From a virus, in the IMG/VR virus record IMGVR_UViG_3300046804_002300, positions 1-33,212 of that record: a stretch of DNA of 33,212 bases; one strand, given 5' to 3'. The notes under the pieces are model-generated. The model did no database searches. It was not told the origin of the DNA and worked only from the letters and a program-made list of their open reading frames with translations. Of the stretch, positions 1 to 6,536 are shown in pieces (position 1 is the stretch's first letter; every line of letters starts with the position of its first letter). The translations under genes were made by a program, and so were the position numbers.

Positions 1-108
1 CCTCGAGCGGCACGCCCTCCCCCCCCACCCCTCCCCCTATCTCTTATTCTTTTACATTGCGCACAAAGGTAGGAGTTGCGAACAATAGTTCCACATCGAG
101 AACAAGGT
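1..108. other. Noncoding left edge with G-rich tract
   Basis: No convincing gene is present before the endonuclease VII stop codon. Positions 15-37 are almost pure C on the plus strand, so the minus strand carries four or more G runs separated by single bases, a strong G-quadruplex-type pattern. The octamer CAAAGGTA occurs at 64-71 and recurs as an inverted pair near 9429-9455. If the genome is circular this stretch would lie in the leader of the methyltransferase/terminase operon that starts at 33155. Confidence 0.5.
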
Positions 109-507
109 CTAGGAAGTAACGCCATCGTTCTTTATTAAGTATTCAATAGCCATGGCCAGGGTAGTGGGGGAGTCACTAAAGAAAGCAAGACCGCTATTAC
201 ATTTGTGACAAAGTAATCCACGCACTTGATGTGTTGCGTATGAATGGTCAACATAAAGTTTTATCTTGAGTTCGTCTTTATGAATACCACATATAGCACA
301 AGAATAATTCTGTCGTTCTAATAGTTCTTGATATTCATCATTTGATAAGTTAATGATGGCGCGATGATACTGACGACATCTCTTGCATATCGTGTGTCGT
401 TTGTTATCTGCTTTGTTTTGATAAGGAAAGAAAAGAGATTCTTTTGTTTGCTTACAGATACGACAGGTGAGAAAGTCATCAGTCTGAATCTTCCTCGTCA
501 TCGTCAT
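109..507 (-). CDS. Recombination endonuclease VII-like (HNH/zinc) nuclease
   Basis: About 132 aa. The C-terminal half has the endonuclease VII layout: a CxxC pair (CAIC), then VDH followed by a RGLLCHKCNSGL segment, giving the second CxxC and the catalytic Asn of the His-Me/HNH fold. An additional N-terminal zinc knuckle (CRIC, then CKRC) precedes it. The family resolves branched DNA during packaging or recombination. The open frame extends to a TTG at 537 inside the preceding gene, but ATG codons at 507 and 501 fit better; no strong Shine-Dalgarno (SD) sequence decides between them. It overlaps the end of the preceding gene by about 29 bases. In many actinophages such a nuclease sits next to the terminase genes, which would hold here if the genome is circular. 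Confidence 0.8.
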   Translation of the reverse strand: MTMTRKIQTDDFLTCRICKQTKESLFFPYQNKADNKRHTICKRCRQYHRAIINLSNDEYQELLERQNYSCAICGIHKDELKIKLYVDHSYATHQVRGLLCHKCNSGLAFFSDSPTTLAMAIEYLIKNDGVTS

Positions 508-673
508 CCGTTCCGAAGCTGGCAAGACGATCTTCAACAGGGAGTGACAGATATGATTGCAATGTTGCTGCTACTGCACGATTCAATAAAGATTCAATAG
601 CATCAAAAGAAAGATTTTGATCTGTCGTCATTTCTGTTTCGACATCACCGATGCTGATTGTTATGTTTAACAT
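479..673 (-). CDS. Small acidic protein of unknown function
   Basis: About 64 aa from the ATG at 673, which has a GGAG ribosome site eight bases upstream and overlaps the stop of the previous gene (ATGTTAA); an ATG at 688 in the same frame lacks such a site. The N-terminal part (LNITISIGD) looks like a beta strand, the middle is a predicted helix, and the tail is a run of Asp and Glu after position 55. No family is recognised. It lies between two other small proteins in a translationally coupled string, so a role as an accessory or DNA-mimic-like acidic protein is conceivable but unsupported. Confidence 0.55.
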   Translation of the reverse strand: MLNITISIGDVETEMTTDQNLSFDAIESLLNRAVAATLQSYLSLPVEDRLASFGTDDDDEEDSD

Positions 674-873
674 TTCGACAACTCCCATCGCAGTTCGAGT
701 AAATCATCAATGAACTCGTCAACAATGGCGCGTTGGCGCTCGGTGTAGTGAGGAAGGTTTCTTGCTCTTGAGGCATGGCCTAGAGCTTCATCTATTTCGT
801 CAAGTGATTGTTCCGAGATAGGGAACTCTGATAGTGATAGCGTAGCATAGAAGGTTGACAACATTCTAGCCAT
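667..873 (-). CDS. Small helical protein of unknown function
   Basis: 68 aa, predicted almost wholly alpha-helical, with a Leu/Glu/Arg-rich second half (VDEFIDDLLELRWEL). No recognisable domain. Its start overlaps the end of the zinc/HTH gene by eight bases and its stop overlaps the start of the small acidic gene, so it belongs to the same coupled operon. Amino-acid composition is ordinary for the neighbouring coding sequence, which supports it being a real gene, but nothing in the sequence indicates a role. Confidence 0.55.
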   Translation of the reverse strand: MARMLSTFYATLSLSEFPISEQSLDEIDEALGHASRARNLPHYTERQRAIVDEFIDDLLELRWELSKC

Positions 874-1606
874 CAGATTGCCTTGCTTTCATTATCGCTT
901 GCAGGTCATACATTGATCCACGCTTCTCAATAGAAAACTTCTTAACGAGACGATAAACCTCTCGTTGTGTCATCTGTAACCAAGCAGAGATGGCTTCGAC
1001 ATCGAGAAAGAATCTGCGATTCGGATTGCTCATTGCCAATGCCACCAATCTCAAGACCGACCAAGTTTGTTTGCATCCAAAGCAACTGACATCTTGTGAC
1101 AACTGTTCAACATCGATGACAACGAATTTGCTGCAATCATCGGTTGGGCAGGGAATCCTTCGAGCCTGTTCCTTGAACTTCTTAGCAGCCGCACGCCCCC
1201 GAGCGTGCAGTTGCCATACTTCCCCTGCAAAGTCTAACGCCCATTCCTGTTGCAATGTCCAAGACAGATGAGCGATATGGAACTCGCAGGTTGCCAAGAC
1301 CTCAGCATCAATAGTTCGCTCCTTGGCGACCAGCGCCGGCGGGGTCAACCGCCGCTCGCGCCTGATGATGGACTCCCAACTGTGAAGGATGGCCAGCAGG
1401 TCGGTAGCCATCGAGAAGTCAAGGGCGTTGACATTGATCCCAATCGAGCGCTCGGCGCTGACACTGCCATCGCCCCCTCGCCCTGGCTCAAGGTAGAAGC
1501 CAGCCTCAAATTGAAGATTAGGCAGCTCTCTCAAGATGGTTCGTAATCGACCGAAGCATCGCCAGCAGTAAGTCTCAATCGCGCTTTTGCAGACATGACA
1601 TAACAT
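866..1606 (-). CDS. Zinc-ribbon and helix-turn-helix protein
   Basis: 246 aa from the ATG at 1606, which overlaps the stop of the upstream gene as TGATG; the frame is open to 1657 but those residues lie over the neighbouring gene. The N-terminus has CHVC...CWRC, a zinc-ribbon pattern. A second CPTDDC...CFGC set lies at about residues 150-180. The last 50 residues resemble a helix-turn-helix/excisionase-like DNA-binding domain (DVEAISAWLQMTQREVYRLVKK). This layout is common in actinophage proteins annotated only as helix-turn-helix DNA-binding proteins. A DNA-binding role, regulatory or in replication, is inferred. The GGGAAAC array lies just upstream of its operon. Confidence 0.65.
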   Translation of the reverse strand: MLCHVCKSAIETYCWRCFGRLRTILRELPNLQFEAGFYLEPGRGGDGSVSAERSIGINVNALDFSMATDLLAILHSWESIIRRERRLTPPALVAKERTIDAEVLATCEFHIAHLSWTLQQEWALDFAGEVWQLHARGRAAAKKFKEQARRIPCPTDDCSKFVVIDVEQLSQDVSCFGCKQTWSVLRLVALAMSNPNRRFFLDVEAISAWLQMTQREVYRLVKKFSIEKRGSMYDLQAIMKARQSDG

Positions 1607-1956
1607 CAGAAGGCAGGCTCCTCTTGCGTAGAATGGACGATGACAGGCGATGACCAATATGACGGCGGGATAGACTCAAAGAGCTTCAATCCTTGGCAGG
1701 TATGGTCAGCCAGGATGATTGATGTCTTCTCATCCCTTGACCATCGAATCCGATTCAAGGTTCTCTCGATAGCCTCAAAAGAAACCCTCGTGCGGAATAG
1801 CTCATAGGTCATCAGACCCGAGAGGCGTTTGACGATTTCTTCCTCAATGGTCAGTCGCGGGGTATCCAGATACTTTTGGAAGCCAGCCCAGGAGATACCA
1901 GCCCAAACCAAGGCTCCGCACCGGCGACAGTTGATAGGCTTGAAATCTTGGTTCAT
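1606..1956 (-). CDS. Small zinc-ribbon protein of unknown function
   Basis: 116 aa. The N-terminus has a single CxxC (INCRRCGALVWAG), comparable to the knuckle in the next gene, and a later pair HTC could complete a metal site. The rest is mixed helix and strand with no family I recognise. It is the first gene after the heptamer array at 1984-2088 and is coupled to the downstream zinc/HTH gene by a TGATG overlap, so the two products probably act together. The ATG at 1956 is preceded by a GAAAG-like weak ribosome site. Confidence 0.6.
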   Translation of the reverse strand: MNQDFKPINCRRCGALVWAGISWAGFQKYLDTPRLTIEEEIVKRLSGLMTYELFRTRVSFEAIERTLNRIRWSRDEKTSIILADHTCQGLKLFESIPPSYWSSPVIVHSTQEEPAF

Positions 1957-2093
1957 CTATTGCTTTCGGGTGACCGTTGCCCTGTTTCCCGTTCCCCCCT
2001 TATAGGGGGGAAACGGGGAAACAGTTGGCACGCTCGAGTCGGTGGTGTTTCCCGAAATAGTGGGAAACGGTTGGGAAACAGGGAAACGGTTAT
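1957..2093. repeat. GGGAAAC heptamer array with near-perfect hairpin
   Basis: This 137-base gap between the Mom-like gene and the zinc-ribbon gene contains GGGAAAC, in either orientation, seven times: 1984-1990 (reverse), 2008-2014, 2016-2022, 2047-2053 (reverse), 2062-2068, 2073-2079 and 2082-2088. Copies at 2062, 2073 and 2082 are 11 and 9 bases apart, about one helical turn. The left group forms a hairpin from 1982 to 2024 with about 18 bp of nearly continuous pairing, and 2047-2068 forms a second palindrome. The arrangement resembles an iteron array or a multi-site operator for the minus-strand operon starting at 1956. Confidence 0.75.
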
Positions 2094-2564
2094 TCACAAG
2101 CAAATCTCCCATCTAACCTTTGGAACTGAAGATTGAATTTGGTTGCGTTTTCTGGTTTTTGTAGTCCATTCAACTTGTTTATTTAATGTTTCAACTAAAG
2201 TCCATCCAGAGGCTTTGTAAATTGTGCCAAAATGCACTTCTGTATCTTGATAGGAAATTAGCCTGATTAGCTCTGGAAATCGTTTTTTAATGTCTTTTTT
2301 CATCCACGATAACATTCGAGAGGCGGTATTCATTGGGGCTTTGTCTTGTATTGCCATACGCCTTAACTCTAGTAATAATTGACCATCTTTTAATCTATTA
2401 GCGGCAATCGGAGAAGACCAAATAGCAACGGCATAATATTGACCCTCAAACCGAGCGCCGTAGCAGATATACCTTCGATTCCTAACCACATTTGACCAAT
2501 CAATTTGTGGGAACCTGCTATGCCAGTGACTGTTCAAAATACAAGCTGTTTGCGCTCGAATCAC
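2094..2564 (-). CDS. Mom-like / GNAT-fold putative DNA base-modification protein
   Basis: About 156 aa from a GTG at 2564, 13 bases past the tRNA; the frame is open upstream to 2741 but runs through the tRNA and into the helicase gene, so that part is not counted as coding. An N-terminal NSHWHSRFP segment, then YGARFEGQYYAVAIWSSP, LELRRMAI and a late SYQDTEVHFGTIYKASGW segment match the pattern of phage Mom and XF1762-like acetyltransferase-fold proteins. Mom of phage Mu modifies adenine in DNA and blocks restriction. The assignment rests on motif resemblance. Its neighbours on the other side of the tRNA are a helicase and a cytosine methyltransferase, which fits a DNA-modification role. Confidence 0.65.
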   Translation of the reverse strand: MIRAQTACILNSHWHSRFPQIDWSNVVRNRRYICYGARFEGQYYAVAIWSSPIAANRLKDGQLLLELRRMAIQDKAPMNTASRMLSWMKKDIKKRFPELIRLISYQDTEVHFGTIYKASGWTLVETLNKQVEWTTKTRKRNQIQSSVPKVRWEICL

Positions 2565-2577
2565 CTCAAAATGAAAT

Positions 2578-2653
2578 TGGAGCGGTGAGGTCGGAATTGA
2601 ACCGCCTTCTGAGAACTGGAAAGCCCCCTGTGTTGCCATTACACCATCACCGC
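2578..2653 (-). tRNA. tRNA-Gly (anticodon UCC)
   Basis: 76 nt on the minus strand with a perfect 7-bp acceptor stem (GCGGTGA with TCACCGC), a D arm containing AATGGCA, anticodon UCC at 2620-2618 flanked by U33 and A37, a T loop TTCAATT, and an encoded 3-prime TCCA. G1-C72, C2-G71, G3-C70, U73 and C35-C36 are the bacterial glycine identity set. Irregularities are a weak anticodon stem with two G-U pairs and one mismatch, and what appears to be a bulged A in the T stem. It lies 11 bases after the helicase stop codon and 13 bases before the Mom-like start. Confidence 0.85.
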
Positions 2654-2664
2654 ATTGGTTTATC

Positions 2665-4728
2665 TTATTCATCAGGAGTCCAAGGTTTGACATCATTGGC
2701 AAAGAAGTCTGATTGATAGCCATAAAGATACTTCTGCCCATCCTTGCGATAGGTCAGATGACCGCCCCCGACAAGACCTTCGAGGACGAATTTAATTTCG
2801 GCATCCTTCATCCCATGACCTTCTTTGCGTAGGCGCTCGGCAATCTCATTCCTGCCCATCTCGTATCCATGGCGGCGCAGTAGGTCACTGACAGCTTCCA
2901 TTCGTTGCTCGCGTGAGGATATCTTGACCGTTCCACCCGAGATTGCCACGGTAATCCCGCCATCATCGAGGGAGCGTAGGTTGGCAACGCCGACGGTCTT
3001 GGCATCGGGGCAGATGGCGCGGACAAAGCCAGGACGATCCTTGGTGCAGGTAATGTCCAAGGCACCGTCAATGCCCCTGCCGAAGGGCATCGCCACTGAC
3101 ACGGCAAATGCCGCCCCGTCGATATCGGCTCTCTTAGCTTGAGCGCCGATGGCGTAGTTGCCACGGTTATCTTTACTCTTGGTGACATGATCAATGGTCA
3201 AGATGCCAGCGCCACCGACGCGGAGAGGTTTGAGGACTTTCTGTGAGAAGGTCGTGGCATCTTTGTTCTTCTCAAGGTCAAGACCGAGCAGATTCATCGC
3301 AGCATTGACTCCATCAACAACAATCAGGGTCGGTAGGTAGGCCATGATTTCAGTTCGCATAATCTCTCCGATGCCTTCGCCTAATGGCTCATCAGGGTTG
3401 GCATAACGGAAGAATTTGAACTTCTCGGTCGGCACACGCAAGGTCTTGAGGCGGTTGAGGATGCTTCGAGCGCTATCTTCAAAGTCAAGATAGAAGACGA
3501 TGTTGTTCTTCTCTAGCTCTTGACGGATGGCTTCGAGTGCTACCCAAGTCTTGCCTGACTCAGATTCTCCGAAGATTGCATTGACCTTGCCGGCATAGAG
3601 AAGGCAGTTGCCATCCTCGCGCTTGAGCATGGTCGGCGGGTTCTCATCTGCTAACTCGGTTTCCTTGATTTGCTTCGGTATCCACGAGGAATCAACGACT
3701 TCGCCTTCTTCATTGTGCAGTTGCACGAGAGATGGCGAATGCACTTCGAGCGTTCCGAGTTCTCTGCGTGCTTCACCATAGCCTTGCGCTCTCAGAGCGC
3801 GTGCAGCAGCTCCGAAGTCTCCGGCGTGTTCGACAAGGGCAAAGACGGCAAACTTGGAATAGGTGCGCTCTGCCTCGAACTGAGTTGAGGTAGTAAAGAC
3901 GAAGAACTTGTCGTTTCCGGCGTGATTGGTCGTCGCCGAGATGCCGTCGTCCTTGCCAGGTCTTCGCCAGGCGGTGACACCGGCGCGGTTGGTATAGACC
4001 TTCGACCAGCCGAGAGGCTCAAGGATTTGTTGCCAGGTGACCTTGGCATTGTAATCATCGCCAGGGGTAAGACCTTCGCCTTTGGTCTTGAGTTCTTCGG
4101 TGATGTGTTCGGTTCTAGGGATTGAATCGAAAGTGGCAAAGAGAGAATGAAGTTGATCTCTTTCGGCCATCGTCAGGGTCGGGATGGACTTCGGCCCGCC
4201 GACGAGCATTGTCCACGCTCCGCCTGACGGATGGCAGGAGCCGCCGGTCGGGGCGACAATGACAAAGCCGCCTTCGCCTCGTGTCTCAGCTAGGACATCG
4301 ATGCCGCCGTTTTCGCCAGGGCGACGAGCAAGTTTGGTATTGCCAGGAACCTCGCCATCGATGCGATAGAGCCAATGCAGACCGCCTGATGGCGTGACTT
4401 CGACATAGCCTTTGTTGATGCGATCCCAGACATCGCTAAGACCGGCGTTGTGAGCCATCTCTTTGAGGTCGAGGTGAATCTTGTCGGCAACTGCTCGACC
4501 TTCTAGCTCTAACATCTCAAGGTTGCCTGAGACTGAACCGCAGATGACACCAACGCCTTGAGTATCGGCAGCAAACCATCCCATCAATTCTGATGTCGTC
4601 GGTCGCTTCTCTTGATATTGCTTCCAACTTGCAACCCCTGGTCGTTTGGAACCGTCCGTTGCAACTGGCACAACCGAGATGCCTTCATTGGCAAGTTCCA
4701 AGGCTCGCAACATGATGTCAGTTTTCAC
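2665..4728 (-). CDS. Prim-Pol primase fused to RecA-like helicase
   Basis: About 687 aa. Residues 1-190 are a bifunctional primase/polymerase (Prim-Pol) domain, seen in the opening segment ending VVPVATDGSKRP, a GVGVICG segment, VTPSGGLHWLYR and GGIDVLAE. Residues about 370-560 are a RecA/AAA_25 ATPase with Walker A GESESGKT near 386 and Walker B LIVVDG near 468. The C-terminus looks like a winged helix. Such proteins prime and unwind phage DNA. The GTG at 4728 has an AGAGGG ribosome site and overlaps the methyltransferase stop; an ATG at 4713 is the alternative. The usual metal-binding DxD of Prim-Pol appears as LELEG here, so polymerase activity should not be assumed. Confidence 0.88.
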   Translation of the reverse strand: MKTDIMLRALELANEGISVVPVATDGSKRPGVASWKQYQEKRPTTSELMGWFAADTQGVGVICGSVSGNLEMLELEGRAVADKIHLDLKEMAHNAGLSDVWDRINKGYVEVTPSGGLHWLYRIDGEVPGNTKLARRPGENGGIDVLAETRGEGGFVIVAPTGGSCHPSGGAWTMLVGGPKSIPTLTMAERDQLHSLFATFDSIPRTEHITEELKTKGEGLTPGDDYNAKVTWQQILEPLGWSKVYTNRAGVTAWRRPGKDDGISATTNHAGNDKFFVFTTSTQFEAERTYSKFAVFALVEHAGDFGAAARALRAQGYGEARRELGTLEVHSPSLVQLHNEEGEVVDSSWIPKQIKETELADENPPTMLKREDGNCLLYAGKVNAIFGESESGKTWVALEAIRQELEKNNIVFYLDFEDSARSILNRLKTLRVPTEKFKFFRYANPDEPLGEGIGEIMRTEIMAYLPTLIVVDGVNAAMNLLGLDLEKNKDATTFSQKVLKPLRVGGAGILTIDHVTKSKDNRGNYAIGAQAKRADIDGAAFAVSVAMPFGRGIDGALDITCTKDRPGFVRAICPDAKTVGVANLRSLDDGGITVAISGGTVKISSREQRMEAVSDLLRRHGYEMGRNEIAERLRKEGHGMKDAEIKFVLEGLVGGGHLTYRKDGQKYLYGYQSDFFANDVKPWTPDE

Positions 4729-5356
4729 GACAAGCCCTCTCCACTTCACTAGCTAACTCGTAGGGAATAACTGACTTCGTTGCGTAGTCTTTCATCCCTT
4801 GAGTGCCTGTCACCGATCCACGCGGCGCTGAGGCGTGGTCGGCGCAACAACAATTAGTTGCGTGATTGGGCTTGCGATTATGACATTCGCCGCGAAAATT
4901 CATAGGCGGAAAAGGTAAGCCCCAAAGGTCAGTTGGCTTTGCTCGATTCTCTCCAAAGTGGCAATACCAAACTGTTACCCTCGGTGCTGGAATCAAATCT
5001 AATTTACGAAGCATCCCTCTTGGGTTTTCCATAATGGCAAATCTTGGCTCAAGGTCTTGGATAAGTTTTACTGTTTTACGAACTAAATTAAGACTCCACT
5101 CTGCCTGAACTGTTTTTGGTCTATGGTCTTTATGCCAATGATGACCAATAGAAGCCACAGAAAAAGTTTCGCAGGGTGGACTAGCAAGAATAACATCAGG
5201 CTTCCAAGGTAAATCTCTTGGTTTTAATAATGAAATGTCAGCAATCAAATCAACTGTGAATTTTATATCCCAATCCACCCTGAAAACTTCGTGACCGCGC
5301 TCGATGAATGGCTTAGACCATCCCCCAAGGCCGGCAAATAAATCAAGAACTTTCAT
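4718..5356 (-). CDS. DNA C5-cytosine methyltransferase
   Basis: 212 aa. Motif I is DLFAGLGG (residues 5-12), motif IV is SPPC with the nucleophile Cys62, and motif VI appears as MENPRG near 110. The later HFGENRAKPTDLWG segment is typical of short phage Dcm-like enzymes. It is shorter than classical restriction-system methyltransferases because the target-recognition region is reduced. It methylates C5 of cytosine in DNA, probably to protect against host restriction. Its 3-prime end overlaps the helicase start by eleven bases. The middle of the gene (about 4960-5270) is visibly more AT-rich than the helicase next to it, which may indicate separate acquisition. Confidence 0.88.
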   Translation of the reverse strand: MKVLDLFAGLGGWSKPFIERGHEVFRVDWDIKFTVDLIADISLLKPRDLPWKPDVILASPPCETFSVASIGHHWHKDHRPKTVQAEWSLNLVRKTVKLIQDLEPRFAIMENPRGMLRKLDLIPAPRVTVWYCHFGENRAKPTDLWGLPFPPMNFRGECHNRKPNHATNCCCADHASAPRGSVTGTQGMKDYATKSVIPYELASEVERACREN

Positions 5357-5357
5357 A

Positions 5358-5549
5358 TTAAATTGACCACCATCCCCCGAATTTCGCCTTTCCGCTCTTT
5401 ATCCAATCTCGATGCAATGCAGCTTGATATTTCCAATCAACTTCATGGGTGTCATTCCAACAATCAGGGCATAGTGGAAACCTAACATCCTGATAAATGT
5501 GACGGCAGAGGGGCTGATTCTCGTCCTTGGGCGGCAGAGGGATCATCAT
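5358..5549 (-). CDS. Small zinc-knuckle protein
   Basis: 63 aa with a CRH...CPDC arrangement (residues 15-30) that could bind one zinc ion, followed by a Trp-rich basic tail (KFGGWWSI). No family recognised. The doublet ATG at 5549/5546 is preceded by AAAGG at suitable distance. Its first 68 bases overlap the end of the preceding small gene in another frame, longer than is usual here, but both have good ribosome sites. It ends one base before the methyltransferase start and is probably translated with it. Confidence 0.6.
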   Translation of the reverse strand: MMIPLPPKDENQPLCRHIYQDVRFPLCPDCWNDTHEVDWKYQAALHRDWIKSGKAKFGGWWSI

Positions 5550-5688
5550 TGACCTTTAGATACCCTTCTTCTCGTAGTTTCTGAGCAATGACAAGAGCCA
5601 TCTGATAGGGCGTATTCGGCAACGATTCTTCCCAGACCTTCCATAAGATATTGGCAATCGCTCCTTCGGGCGAGTGTCTGCTCATCAT
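5482..5688 (-). CDS. Small protein of unknown function
   Basis: 68 aa. The doublet ATG at 5688/5685 has an excellent AAAGGAG ribosome site, the best start evidence in this stretch. Residues 8-45 are predicted helical (ANILWKVWEES, ALVIAQKLREEGY), resembling small helical phage proteins, and the tail is low complexity where the gene overlaps the zinc-knuckle gene. A longer competing frame at 5546-5848 on the same strand is Arg/His-rich, lacks a ribosome site and was rejected as a shadow. Confidence 0.6.
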   Translation of the reverse strand: MMSRHSPEGAIANILWKVWEESLPNTPYQMALVIAQKLREEGYLKVNDDPSAAQGRESAPLPSHLSGC

Positions 5689-5807
5689 TTCTCCTTTGTA
5701 TCGAGTGCAGTGGCAGGAATTGCACCTGCCGATGAATGACCCCGTATCTCATCGCCCCTAGGCACTGCGGTTGGTCGCGGTGGAAAGGTGGCACCGACGA
5801 CCGGCAT
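5685..5807 (-). CDS. Possible 40-aa Pro/Ala-rich protein
   Basis: This short frame encodes a Pro/Ala/Gly-rich peptide that ends in DTKEK with its TGA overlapping the ATG of the next gene as ATGATG, the junction style seen throughout this genome. No Shine-Dalgarno sequence precedes the ATG at 5807. The same DNA can fold on the minus strand into several short stems (5707-5712 with 5763-5768, 5713-5717 with 5725-5729, 5730-5735 with 5749-5754), so it may instead be a structured leader. Confidence 0.33.
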   Translation of the reverse strand: MPVVGATFPPRPTAVPRGDEIRGHSSAGAIPATALDTKEK

Positions 5808-5850
5808 GACGACAGGCGGAGACGGAAGGAAATCCGCCCGTCATTCACAT

Positions 5851-6315
5851 TTATGCTGGCTTGGCTCCTAGTTGTGCAAGGAGCGCGGCAACTTCAGGGG
5901 TAATGCCCCCTGTCGGAGCCGCCGTCGCTGCCGGTGCGGGAGCTGCAATGACCGGTGCCGGAGCAACGGAGAGATAAGCGTTGGCGGCGGCAACGGCGTT
6001 GGCATCGCCTGTGGCATCAATCAAAATCCACGGTGCCGATTTGCCTGGCTTAGCCGCGCCTTGGCCGATGCGTGCGAGAACTTTCTGATTCAACTTGCTC
6101 TTCAATGCATTGCGCAGAGCTACATTGAACCACAGAAGCGATCCGTAACTTTGCTTGGTATCAAGGTCAACGACATTGACTTCGACTGCCTCGGCAAGAC
6201 CGTGAACTGTCTGAATCCCTGTCTTATATTCGGTTGGTGTGATGATGAGCAGATGTCCTGCAAGGTCAGCAACCTTGACGGAATCGCTCGCATTTGATGG
6301 TGCTGCGAAGGTCAT
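5851..6315 (-). CDS. Putative single-stranded DNA-binding protein
   Basis: 154 aa. The pattern LAGHLLIITPTEY, then VNVVDLD, WFNVALRNALK, VLARIGQG, and KPGKSAPWILIDAT matches a conserved actinophage family commonly annotated as ssDNA-binding, likely OB-fold based. The C-terminal 35 residues form an Ala/Pro-rich flexible linker ending in a short helix, reminiscent of protein-interaction tails on ssDNA-binding proteins. Its start overlaps the preceding gene as ATGA, and it sits beside the Cas4/RecB-like exonuclease, which fits a recombination or replication role. Function is by family resemblance only. Confidence 0.6.
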   Translation of the reverse strand: MTFAAPSNASDSVKVADLAGHLLIITPTEYKTGIQTVHGLAEAVEVNVVDLDTKQSYGSLLWFNVALRNALKSKLNQKVLARIGQGAAKPGKSAPWILIDATGDANAVAAANAYLSVAPAPVIAAPAPAATAAPTGGITPEVAALLAQLGAKPA

Positions 6316-6536
6316 TCCCCCGTCTCCTTATCTACTTGTCGGTTCATTTTATCTTCTTCATTGTTTTTTCTTACATCGTTGATGGAAGGTTCCATCACGA
6401 ATTCATAATCGGTATTGCAATGATTGACTCTCACATAAGTAATCTCACCATTGCGAAGTCCGACCAATCGTGCAACGGCATTCAAAATCTTGGCTTGAAA
6501 TGGATGCATTGCTTCAACGACGAGGCGCGGTTTCAC
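6312..6536 (-). CDS. Small protein of unknown function
   Basis: About 74 aa from a GTG at 6536 that has an AAAGGA site eight bases upstream; the open frame continues to 6608 over the exonuclease gene, and an ATG at 6509 is a further alternative. The first half suggests a small alpha/beta fold (KPRLVVEA, KILNAVARLVGLRNGEITYVRVNHC), and the tail is charged and Asp/Glu/Lys-rich. No family recognised. It is coupled on both sides, to the exonuclease and to the ssDNA-binding candidate. Confidence 0.55.
   Translation of the reverse strand: MKPRLVVEAMHPFQAKILNAVARLVGLRNGEITYVRVNHCNTDYEFVMEPSINDVRKNNEEDKMNRQVDKETGE

Noticed and set aside
364-600. Plus-strand frame over the endonuclease VII gene
   Set aside because: Antisense to motif-supported and coupled minus-strand genes, with no independent motif.
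2565-2741. N-terminal extension of the Mom-like frame
   Set aside because: It lies across the tRNA-Gly and the helicase C-terminus, so it is likely noncoding in that frame.
3792-4139. Ser/Pro-rich minus-strand frame inside the helicase gene
   Set aside because: Low-complexity shadow of a gene with Prim-Pol and RecA motifs.
5707-5768. tRNA-like cloverleaf with acceptor and T-arm-like stems
   Set aside because: No D arm, a 13-base central loop without a proper anticodon frame, and a T loop beginning TGC; not a functional tRNA.
5546-5848. Long minus-strand frame of 100 residues over the small-gene cluster
   Set aside because: Starts with GTG without a ribosome site, is Arg/His/Ser-rich and conflicts with the well-supported gene at 5482-5688.
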